64,000 nucleotides of DNA, taken from Marivita sp. (GTDB lineage: Bacteria; Pseudomonadota; Alphaproteobacteria; Rhodobacterales; Rhodobacteraceae). Positions 9,225 through 16,668 of this stretch are shown piece by piece (position 1 is the first letter of the stretch; each line of letters starts with the position of its first letter). The stretch spans positions 62,001 through 126,000 of the forward strand of contig NZ_JALEGT010000041.1 in the NCBI RefSeq assembly GCF_022763305.1. Direction: 5' to 3'. Position numbers and translations under genes: made by a program. Under the pieces are notes generated by a model that saw only the letters and a list, made by a program, of their open reading frames with translations, had not been told where the DNA came from and did no database searches.

Positions 9225-9446
9225 CTATTTTTTAAGCCTCACGCCAGCGCCGCCGCCATTCTCTGCGATGAATTCTACCCCGGCTTGTTCAAGGGCCGTG
9301 CGGATGATCTGGACCGTGGCGGGCTTCAATTCTTCGCCACGTTCAAGACGGGATATGGTATTGGGCGAAATGCCCGCCATGTCTGCCAACTCGCGCAAGC
9401 CTAGTCCTGTTGCCGCGCGGGCCATTTTGCATTGTGTGGCGTTCAT
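9225..9446 (-). CDS. Small XRE-family HTH regulator (repressor-like)
   Basis: MARAATGLGLRELADMAGISPNTISRLERGEELKPATVQIIRTALEQAGVEF. Confidence 0.85.
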   Translation of the reverse strand: MNATQCKMARAATGLGLRELADMAGISPNTISRLERGEELKPATVQIIRTALEQAGVEFIAENGGGAGVRLKK

Positions 9447-9449
9447 TTG

Positions 9450-9507
9450 GTAGCCTCGCTACTTTTTTTGTTTGACTGTTAATAGGCTCCAATGGTAGCC
9501 CTGCTAT
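9450..9507. promoter_or_regulatory. Two pseudo-palindromic operators GTAGCctcGCTAC and GTAGCcctGCTAT in divergent promoter region
   Basis: 13-bp dyads at 9450-9462 and 9495-9507, 45 bp apart. Confidence 0.65.
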
Positions 9508-9529
9508 CACAGTAACACAATCGGAGAAC

Positions 9530-9796
9530 ATGACAATGTCCAAAGACCGCGCCTGCGCGAACAACCCCGCTTTGTCCCGTCGAGCCTTTGTTGCAGGACT
9601 GGCACCTGCTGTACTTGCGCCAATGAGTGCAGCGGCAATGACCAGTACCACACCCTCAGTCGCCGAACATGTGGAGCGTCTTTTGTCTTCTGTCGTTCCG
9701 CACCATCACCAAGATTATCAGATTGTAAGCAAAGCTGATCTGCAAGCGTTGTGCAGCGCGGCCAATGTCGAGTGGCGCGGGCATTGGGGTGAATGA
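9530..9796 (+). CDS. Small protein with twin-arginine-like N-terminus, unknown function
   Basis: LSRRAFVAGLAPAVLAPMSAAAM then VAEHVERLLSSVVPHHHQDYQIV. Confidence 0.55.
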   Translation: MTMSKDRACANNPALSRRAFVAGLAPAVLAPMSAAAMTSTTPSVAEHVERLLSSVVPHHHQDYQIVSKADLQALCSAANVEWRGHWGE

Positions 9797-9807
9797 AAAG
9801 TGTTGAC

Positions 9808-9851
9808 CGTGTGAACATCTCACAGTACCAATGTCGTGAGATGTTCACACG
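9808..9851. repeat. 16-bp perfect inverted repeat (operator candidate)
   Basis: cgtgtgaacatctcac-N12-gtgagatgttcacacg. Confidence 0.9.
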
Positions 9852-9861
9852 CGATGATGAT

Positions 9862-10461
9862 ATGCCACGGCAGTTGCCGAAATATCTGGCCGAATATTCG
9901 GCTTCAGAGGTGAGCTCTGTCGTGGGCATTTCGGCTCACAATCTGAGAGATTGGAGGCGACGTGGTTTGCTAATCAACTACGGAGAGCAGGGCGAAAACA
10001 AAGTCTGGCGATACTCCGTTCTTGATCTGACTGCGCTTTGGGTTGTTAAAAACCTGAACGATCTGGCCGAGTTTTCCCGCGCAAGGGGTGTTGCGTACTT
10101 CGTTCTTTCCAGCGTTTCACTGGCGAAATTTAAGCTTGGTATCAAACACTACGATTACGCCTTAAGCGAAATTGATCTGGGTGATGAATGCATTTTCATC
10201 GGTCATTATCCCGGAGGACACCAAAGCGTACTAAAGCTGAGATCCTTCGCCAGCGCACCGAAAGGCTTCATAAGAGCCGAGGTTTTCAATATCTCTGAGA
10301 TGTTCTCGTCAATGCCTGTTGATTTGAAGGAAGCTGTGTTCACTGCATCCTCAAGCAACCTCGAGCATTACCCAGAAAGGGGCGAGAAAGTCACGCGCGG
10401 AAAAGAAGTTGCGAAAGCGCTTTCCGAGAACCGTCCACAGCAAACGCCGAAGGGTGCATAA
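9862..10461 (+). CDS. MerR-like HTH DNA-binding protein of unknown role
   Basis: YSASEVSSVVGISAHNLRDWRRRGLLINYGE...WRYSVLDLTALWVVKNL; ORF track start at 9793 would run through the inverted repeat. Confidence 0.65.
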   Translation: MPRQLPKYLAEYSASEVSSVVGISAHNLRDWRRRGLLINYGEQGENKVWRYSVLDLTALWVVKNLNDLAEFSRARGVAYFVLSSVSLAKFKLGIKHYDYALSEIDLGDECIFIGHYPGGHQSVLKLRSFASAPKGFIRAEVFNISEMFSSMPVDLKEAVFTASSSNLEHYPERGEKVTRGKEVAKALSENRPQQTPKGA

Positions 10462-10808
10462 TGTCCCGTCCGGCCCTGCCCCTCTACACCACGCCTGAGG
10501 AACTCGCCGCGCATCTCGGCGCGTCCGAGCGTTTCGTGCGTGATGAGGTTCGGGCGCTTGGGTGTTTTGCGAAGATCGGCGCGCGGGTCATAATGCGGGA
10601 ACATCACGTTGACGCCTTCATGGAGGCAATGGAATGTCGCTCACACTCTACCGCCGGGGCCAAATCTGGCACTACCGAGGAACGGTTGCCGGTAGGCGAC
10701 TCCGAGGCTCTACAGGCACGGCTGACAAGAAAATCGCCGAACGCATCCGCGCGGAAAAAGAGGCCGAAGCGTGGCAATGTCGTTTCGATGGGCCGGGGGC
10801 ACGGTTGA
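10461..10808 (+). CDS. AlpA/excisionase-like small HTH protein
   Basis: YTTPEELAAHLGASERFVRDEVRALGCFAKIGARVIMREHHVDAFMEAM; adjacent to and overlapping integrase. Confidence 0.65.
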   Translation: MSRPALPLYTTPEELAAHLGASERFVRDEVRALGCFAKIGARVIMREHHVDAFMEAMECRSHSTAGAKSGTTEERLPVGDSEALQARLTRKSPNASARKKRPKRGNVVSMGRGHG

Positions 10809-11659
10809 CCATGGCCAAAGCATTCATTGCATACCTGGACGGCGGCGGCGAAGACCGCTTTGTTGCCAAGCTGAACGCTCATTGGGGCAACAAGCTGGTG
10901 TCCGAGATCACGCCGGACATGATCCACCGGGCAGCGCCGAAAATCTATCCCGGCTGTACTGGCGCGACATGGAACCGCCAAGTGATTGCCCCGACTATTG
11001 CAGCAATCAATCTCTGCGCCGAACGGGGCTGGTGTAGTCCGATTAAGGCCAAGCGTTACAAAGTCAATGCAAAGACGAAAGTCCCGGCTGATCTGGCGTG
11101 GGTTAATGCCTTCGCTTCTCAGGCTTGCCAAGATGGTCTTGTTCATTTGGCGGCGATGGCAGTGTTCATGTTCGGCACGGGCGCGCGCGTAGGTGAAGCA
11201 ACCGCACTCATATGGTCTGACGTTGATTTGGACAATGCCAAGGCGACAATCCACCAGACCAAGATTGACGACACGCGCAAGGCTCACTTGCCGCAACAGG
11301 TGCTTACCGCTCTACGCAACATCCCGTCGAATCGTGCCCCTGACGATCTGGTGTTTGGCTACGCCGGTCGGGGCAGTGTGACGAAGGTTTGGAACAACGT
11401 GGCAGCGCGCGCCGGGATCGAGCCGTTGACACCGCATTGTTGCCGTCACGGCTTTGCGACGACGATGATGCGCAAGGGCATCGACGTGAAAACTATTGCC
11501 AAGGCTGGTGGGTGGAAGGACGCCGCAACAGTGCTGCGCACCTACGCTCACGCCCTTGACGATAAGACCGTGACAGACGCGGTTTTTGACACACCAGTGA
11601 CACAAGGTCAAAACACTGGTGACGTAACTAACTCAAACAAAAGGAAAAAACGCGCATGA
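10634..11659 (+). CDS. int: Tyrosine-type integrase
   Basis: HCCRHGFATTMMRKGIDVKTIAKAGGWKDAATVLRTYAHALDD catalytic motifs; GARVGEATALIWSDVDLD. Confidence 0.95.
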   Translation: MSLTLYRRGQIWHYRGTVAGRRLRGSTGTADKKIAERIRAEKEAEAWQCRFDGPGARLTMAKAFIAYLDGGGEDRFVAKLNAHWGNKLVSEITPDMIHRAAPKIYPGCTGATWNRQVIAPTIAAINLCAERGWCSPIKAKRYKVNAKTKVPADLAWVNAFASQACQDGLVHLAAMAVFMFGTGARVGEATALIWSDVDLDNAKATIHQTKIDDTRKAHLPQQVLTALRNIPSNRAPDDLVFGYAGRGSVTKVWNNVAARAGIEPLTPHCCRHGFATTMMRKGIDVKTIAKAGGWKDAATVLRTYAHALDDKTVTDAVFDTPVTQGQNTGDVTNSNKRKKRA

Positions 11660-11665
11660 CCGCTT

Positions 11666-11690
11666 ACCCTCGTTGGGGAGGGGTGTCCCA
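11666..11690. repeat. attR core ccctcgttggggaggggtgtcccac
   Basis: Exact 25-nt match to 799-823, 7 nt after integrase stop. Confidence 0.9.
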
Positions 11691-11938
11691 CCGCCGCGTT
11701 TAAGCGGGCCGCGTGCGCCGCGCAAGTCGGAAAATGCGACCAATGTGACGCATTTGAAGTTTCGCAGGCGTCGCGCGTTGCGGATCGGAAACTTGGGTCT
11801 TTTCGGCATATGTCGCGGCGGCCAGCGACGCATTGAGGGCGTATTTGGAAAGAGAAGAAGATGCCTGCGCCCTTCTTCCATCTGGCCTTTTCGTCGGACC
11901 GCCGATACATCGCCGCAAATCCTGTCTGGAGGCATGCC

Positions 11939-12829
11939 ATGTACACCGCCACCCTGATCGCCCGTCCCGGAACGCTCGATCCCGCGCTTGCCGAAGCGCT
12001 GCGCAATGCCTGGGGCGGCGGTGATCTGGTCTGGCTCTCGCCGGACGAGGCGGCGGAATTCGACATGCCTTCGGTGCTTGAAACAGCCGAATCCAGTTGG
12101 ACCACCTTACAGGATCAGGGCGTCGATCTGGCGATCCAGCCCAGCGCGACCCGGCGCAAGAAAATGCTGCTGGCGGACATGGACAGCACCATGATCCAGC
12201 AGGAATGTATCGACGAACTGGCCGACGTGGCGGGTGTCGGTGCCCATGTCAAAGAGATCACCGCCCGCGCGATGAACGGCGAGCTGGATTTCGAAGGCGC
12301 TTTGATCGAACGGGTCGCTCTGCTCAAGGGATTGCCCGAGTCGGTGATCGACGAGGTTCTGACCACCCGCATCACCCTGATGCCCGGCGGGCCTGCGCTT
12401 CTGGCCACCATGAAGGCAAACGGGGCGCATGCCGCGCTGGTGTCGGGCGGGTTCACCGCCTTCACCGCCCGCGTCGCGGCCACGCTTGGATTCGACGAAA
12501 ACCGCGCCAACACCCTGCTTGCCGAGAACGGCACACTGACCGGCGATGTTGCCCGCCCGATCCTGGGCCGCGAAGCCAAGGTCACCGCCCTTGAAGAAAT
12601 TACCGCGCGACTGGGGCTGACCGACGCCGATGTGCTTGCCGTGGGCGACGGGGCCAATGACCTTGGCATGTTGCAACGGGCCGGTGCCGGGGTGGCGCTG
12701 CACGCGAAACCGAGCGTGCAGGCACAGGCCAAGCTGCGCATCAACCATGGTGACCTGACGGCCCTGCTGTTCCTGCAGGGCTACAGCCGCGCCGAGTTCA
12801 TTACGCCAGAAGCCCCGGCGCTGGCCTGA
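11939..12829 (+). CDS. serB: Phosphoserine phosphatase
   Basis: KKMLLADMDSTMIQQECIDELAD; GDGANDLGML; SD ggagg upstream of ATG 11939. Confidence 0.95.
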   Translation: MYTATLIARPGTLDPALAEALRNAWGGGDLVWLSPDEAAEFDMPSVLETAESSWTTLQDQGVDLAIQPSATRRKKMLLADMDSTMIQQECIDELADVAGVGAHVKEITARAMNGELDFEGALIERVALLKGLPESVIDEVLTTRITLMPGGPALLATMKANGAHAALVSGGFTAFTARVAATLGFDENRANTLLAENGTLTGDVARPILGREAKVTALEEITARLGLTDADVLAVGDGANDLGMLQRAGAGVALHAKPSVQAQAKLRINHGDLTALLFLQGYSRAEFITPEAPALA

Positions 12830-13799
12830 TCTCTCCGGTCACCAGGCCATCCCAATTGTGGATGGTCGGCGTGAGGAAGGCTTTGACTTCGGGATTGTCG
12901 GCATCTAGCACGTCCAGCTTCACGAGGATCGCGGCAATCGCACATTCCGCGGCACGGGTCGCACCATCGGCGGCTTTCACCGCGACACCCAGCCCCTGCT
13001 TCGGCAGGATGGCGATGAAGTACCCCTCTGCCCCGGTCTTGAGAGCAACCGGCTCTTTGGCGACCCGCATCAGCCGCGTGCAGGCCCTTCCCTCACCTGC
13101 GACAAGTTCCGGATGGGTGTGCATCGCCTCGACCAGCCGCGCCCCAGCGGTGCTCATGCTGTCCGACCGTTGCCCGGCTGTCGCGAACCACGCCATCGCA
13201 CGCGCCATGCCATGCATCGTGGTGGCAAAGTTCGGCGCGGAACAGCCATCGACCCCGAAACCCGGGCTGGTCTGATCGGTGACGGTTTCAAACGCCTCAA
13301 GGCACGCCTTCTGGACCGCGTGGTCTGGGTCGACATAGTTGGGCCCTGCGCCAAGATGTTGCGTCAGTGTCAGGAACCCCGCGTGTTTGCCGGAACAGTT
13401 GTTGTGAACACGGCAGGGCGATTCATGCGCGCGGATCATCTCGATCTTCAGGTCGGTGTCCCGGCTCACCTGTGGTCCGCAGCACAGATCGTCATCGCTC
13501 AGCCCGAGATCAGCCAGCCAGCGGTTCACCCGCTCCACATGGATCGGCGCACCCTGATGCGACGCGCAAGCCAGCGCAAGCTGTTCGGTGGTCAGACCCC
13601 GCGCATCCGAAGCCCCCGACGTCAGCAGCGGCAACGCCTGGATCATCTTCGACGAACTGCGCGGCAACACGACCGCATCGGGATCACCCCAGGCCGACAC
13701 GATCTGACCCGATCCGTCGCAGATCACCGCGTGACCGGAATGATGGCTCTCAAGAAACGGACCGCGCCAGACCTCTGCCAGCGCAACAGGCTGTGCCAT
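12801..13799 (-). CDS. Asparaginase family protein
   Basis: RSSSKMIQALPLL; CSGKHAGFL; GVDGCSAPNF. Confidence 0.85.
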   Translation of the reverse strand: MAQPVALAEVWRGPFLESHHSGHAVICDGSGQIVSAWGDPDAVVLPRSSSKMIQALPLLTSGASDARGLTTEQLALACASHQGAPIHVERVNRWLADLGLSDDDLCCGPQVSRDTDLKIEMIRAHESPCRVHNNCSGKHAGFLTLTQHLGAGPNYVDPDHAVQKACLEAFETVTDQTSPGFGVDGCSAPNFATTMHGMARAMAWFATAGQRSDSMSTAGARLVEAMHTHPELVAGEGRACTRLMRVAKEPVALKTGAEGYFIAILPKQGLGVAVKAADGATRAAECAIAAILVKLDVLDADNPEVKAFLTPTIHNWDGLVTGEIRPAPGLLA

Positions 13800-13972
13800 G
13801 GGTTCCCTCCTGTCTCATTGGGCAAAAAACTGCCAATTGGGCTTTAAAGACCCCCGTAAATCAGGCTATTCTCACGCCGTCGAGGGCAAAGTTGCAGTGA
13901 CATAAGTGGGACAAACCCCATACTGTGACGCAGAAACGTGTTGAGGCTAAGGACAGTCTGGAGGCTGGACGC

Positions 13973-14506
13973 ATGAATTCATGGATTGGCGGGGCAGTGA
14001 TCGGTGCCATGGCACTGGTGACGGCAGGTGTGGGCGCGGCACAGGAAACAAGCACGAACCGCGTGAACGCCATCACCGACTGGAGCGTGTTCGAAGGGCA
14101 GGACCCGCGCGAATGCTGGGCGGTGACCACCTACAAGGAAAGCGTGAACACCCGTGGCGGCCGCGTTGTTGCCGTGACACGGGGCGAAATCCTGTTGATG
14201 GTCTTCTACCGTCCGGGGGCCGAGGTGCAGGGTCAGGTCGCGTTTACAGGCGGCTATCCTTTCGCGCCGGGCTCCACAGTGAACGTCAACATCAGCGGCA
14301 CCGAGTTCGAGCTGTTCACGGAAGGCGAATGGGCCTGGCCCGCCACACCGCAGGACGATGCCAAGATCGTCACCGCGATGAAACGCGGCGCGGATGCGGT
14401 ACTCACCGCGCAATCGGCGCGGGGAACGACCACGAAGGACACGTTCTCTCTTCTGGGCTTCACCGCCGCTGTGGAAGACGCTGAAAAGCGCTGCGCGGCG
14501 GGCTGA
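13973..14506 (+). CDS. Invasion-associated locus B (IalB)-like secreted protein
   Basis: Signal peptide then TDWSVFEGQDPRECWAVT...GEILLMVFYRPG. Confidence 0.65.
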   Translation: MNSWIGGAVIGAMALVTAGVGAAQETSTNRVNAITDWSVFEGQDPRECWAVTTYKESVNTRGGRVVAVTRGEILLMVFYRPGAEVQGQVAFTGGYPFAPGSTVNVNISGTEFELFTEGEWAWPATPQDDAKIVTAMKRGADAVLTAQSARGTTTKDTFSLLGFTAAVEDAEKRCAAG

Positions 14507-14647
14507 CTTTTGCGCTTGCAGGGATCCTGACCCCGCAAGCCGCACCCCCGAACGGCCCCGCAAAAACCACAGCCTGCGGCTTTCCCCTTTGGCAAAGCCC
14601 AAAGAATCCTATATGTGGCCCATCTCTTTTCGAGAAAGGCTGACCCC

Positions 14648-15835
14648 ATGACCGGCGCTGCACCGATCACGCAAGACGTTCTGACCATCCCGCGCAAACT
14701 GCCGGAGGGGGGCAAGACGAATATTGTCGGATTGACCCGCGACAAGCTGCGCGAAGCGCTGATCGCCATGGGCACGCCCGAGAAACAGGCCAAGATGCGG
14801 ACCGGTCAGATCTGGCAATGGGTCTACCAGTGGGGCGTGCGCGACTTCCACGCGATGACGAACCTCGCCAAAGCCTATCGCGCGGAACTGGACCAGCATT
14901 TCGAAATCGCCCTGCCCGAGATCGTGTCGAAACAGGTCTCTGCGGATGGCACCCGGAAATACCTTGTCCGCATCGCGGGCGGGCACGAGGTCGAGGTGGT
15001 CTACATCCCCGAAACCGACCGTGGCACGCTCTGCATCTCGTCCCAGGTGGGCTGCACGCTCACATGCTCGTTCTGCCATACGGGCACGCAGAAACTTGTG
15101 CGCAACCTGACCGCAGGCGAGATCATCGGTCAGGTCATGCTGGCCCGCGACGATCTGGGCGAATGGCCCGAACCCGGCACCGGTACCGGTGAGAATGGTC
15201 CGCGCCTGCTGTCGAACATCGTGCTGATGGGCATGGGCGAGCCGCTCTACAATTTCGACAACGTGCGCGACGCGATGAAGATCGCGATGGATGGCGAAGG
15301 CATCGCGCTGTCGCGCCGCCGCATCACGCTGTCCACCTCCGGCGTTGTGCCGGAGATCGCCAAGACCGCCGAAGAAATCGGCTGTCTTCTCGCCGTCAGC
15401 TTCCACGCCACGACGGACGCCGTGCGCGACAGGCTGGTGCCGATCAACAAGCGCTGGAACATCGAGACGCTGCTCGACGCGCTGCGCGAGTACCCGAAAA
15501 AGTCGAACTCCGAGCGCATCACCTTTGAGTACGTGATGCTCAAGGATGTGAACGACACCGATGAAGACGCCCGCCGTCTGGTCAAGCTGATCTCGGGCAT
15601 CCCGGCCAAGATCAATCTGATCCCGTTCAACGAATGGCCCGGCGCGCCCTATAAGCGATCCGACTGGTCGCGCATCGAATCCTTTGCCGACATTATCTAC
15701 AAGGCGGGTTACGCCAGCCCCATCCGCACCCCGCGCGGCGAAGACATCATGGCCGCCTGCGGTCAGCTCAAGTCGGCCACCGAACGCGCCCGCAAGAGCA
15801 AGGCGCAGATCGAAGCGGAAAGCGGTTTGGCTTAG
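14648..15835 (+). CDS. rlmN: 23S rRNA (adenine2503-C2)-methyltransferase
   Basis: [20 protein letters not shown] radical SAM motif; [12 protein letters not shown]. Confidence 0.95.
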   Translation: MTGAAPITQDVLTIPRKLPEGGKTNIVGLTRDKLREALIAMGTPEKQAKMRTGQIWQWVYQWGVRDFHAMTNLAKAYRAELDQHFEIALPEIVSKQVSADGTRKYLVRIAGGHEVEVVYIPETDRGTLCISSQVGCTLTCSFCHTGTQKLVRNLTAGEIIGQVMLARDDLGEWPEPGTGTGENGPRLLSNIVLMGMGEPLYNFDNVRDAMKIAMDGEGIALSRRRITLSTSGVVPEIAKTAEEIGCLLAVSFHATTDAVRDRLVPINKRWNIETLLDALREYPKKSNSERITFEYVMLKDVNDTDEDARRLVKLISGIPAKINLIPFNEWPGAPYKRSDWSRIESFADIIYKAGYASPIRTPRGEDIMAACGQLKSATERARKSKAQIEAESGLA

Positions 15836-16488
15836 GCCTTGGCACCTGCCCTCAACCGTACCCGAGCATCAGGCCCACGCGGATCGAGATCGAACAGTGC
15901 GGCGTGTTTGGAAAGATAGGCGCGCCACGTCTTTTCAGGACGGCTGGAGATTCTGGTGTTGTGTCGCTGGTACATCAAGCCGCCAAGCTGCGTGATGCGC
16001 ATGCCATGGGGCCCTGCATCGGCAAGCAGATCGACAACCTTGATGTCCATCTCGCTCAGTTTCGGAACGGCAGCGCGCGCCTTCGGCTGGGTCTTCGCCA
16101 CGACCTTGAATTCGGAACAGGCCGCGCGCAGCTCGGACCGCGTCTTGTCCTCCCCCATGCCGACAACATGGATGTGCCGCGCCCGAACGAAACGCGCGAG
16201 ATGTGTAAAATCCGCGTCCGAACTGCCCAGAAGAACCGTCTGAACGCCTCGAGTCAGCACATATTCCGTCACGTCTATTGCGATCTTGATGTCCGACGCG
16301 TTCTTGCCACTTCCACAGTAAACGAACTCGAAACGCGACTGACCACCCCAGTCTCCGAGCGCTTTTTCATTTCCGTAGACCCGCGCCAGCACAACGGTGC
16401 CGTACGCGCTCGCGGCTTGAAAAATTCGGCCCGCAAACGCGGCGGGCAGGTTGTCCCCATCAACAAAGACTGCAACCAAGCCCGACAT
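15832..16488 (-). CDS. NYN domain protein
   Basis: [14 protein letters not shown]...[16 protein letters not shown]...[28 protein letters not shown]. Confidence 0.85.
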   Translation of the reverse strand: MSGLVAVFVDGDNLPAAFAGRIFQAASAYGTVVLARVYGNEKALGDWGGQSRFEFVYCGSGKNASDIKIAIDVTEYVLTRGVQTVLLGSSDADFTHLARFVRARHIHVVGMGEDKTRSELRAACSEFKVVAKTQPKARAAVPKLSEMDIKVVDLLADAGPHGMRITQLGGLMYQRHNTRISSRPEKTWRAYLSKHAALFDLDPRGPDARVRLRAGAKA

Positions 16489-16612
16489 GACCTACCCCAT
16501 TTGCACGTATTGCGGGAATGAAGCGAAACAATGCGACCAGAGTATGGCCCCGTTGTGTCGGGTCCTAAGTCCCGGACACAAGCCGCCATCCACAGAAAGC
16601 GCAATCGACCCC

Positions 16613-16643
16613 TTGACCTTCCAGTCACTGGAATCCCTATCTG
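16613..16643 (+). promoter_or_regulatory. CueR-type promoter/operator for copA
   Basis: TTGACC-19 bp-TATCTG with dyad TTCCAGtcaCTGGAA in the spacer. Confidence 0.7.
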
Positions 16644-16668
16644 TGCCGTGAGACACGAGGATTGACCC

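Larger units (their letters stand above)
799..11690. mobile_element. Integrated tail-less phage satellite (cf-PICI-like) or reduced prophage, ~10.9 kb
   Basis: 25-bp perfect direct repeats at both ends, integrase adjacent to right repeat, replication plus complete head/packaging-type genes, no tail or lysis genes. Confidence 0.85.

Noticed and set aside
9530-10461. Anti-phage defence island inside the satellite
   Set aside because: Neither gene resembles a known defence family; kept as regulator/unknown cargo instead.
799-11690. Gene transfer agent cluster
   Set aside because: Has integrase, att repeats, replication genes and no tail genes, unlike RcGTA-type clusters.
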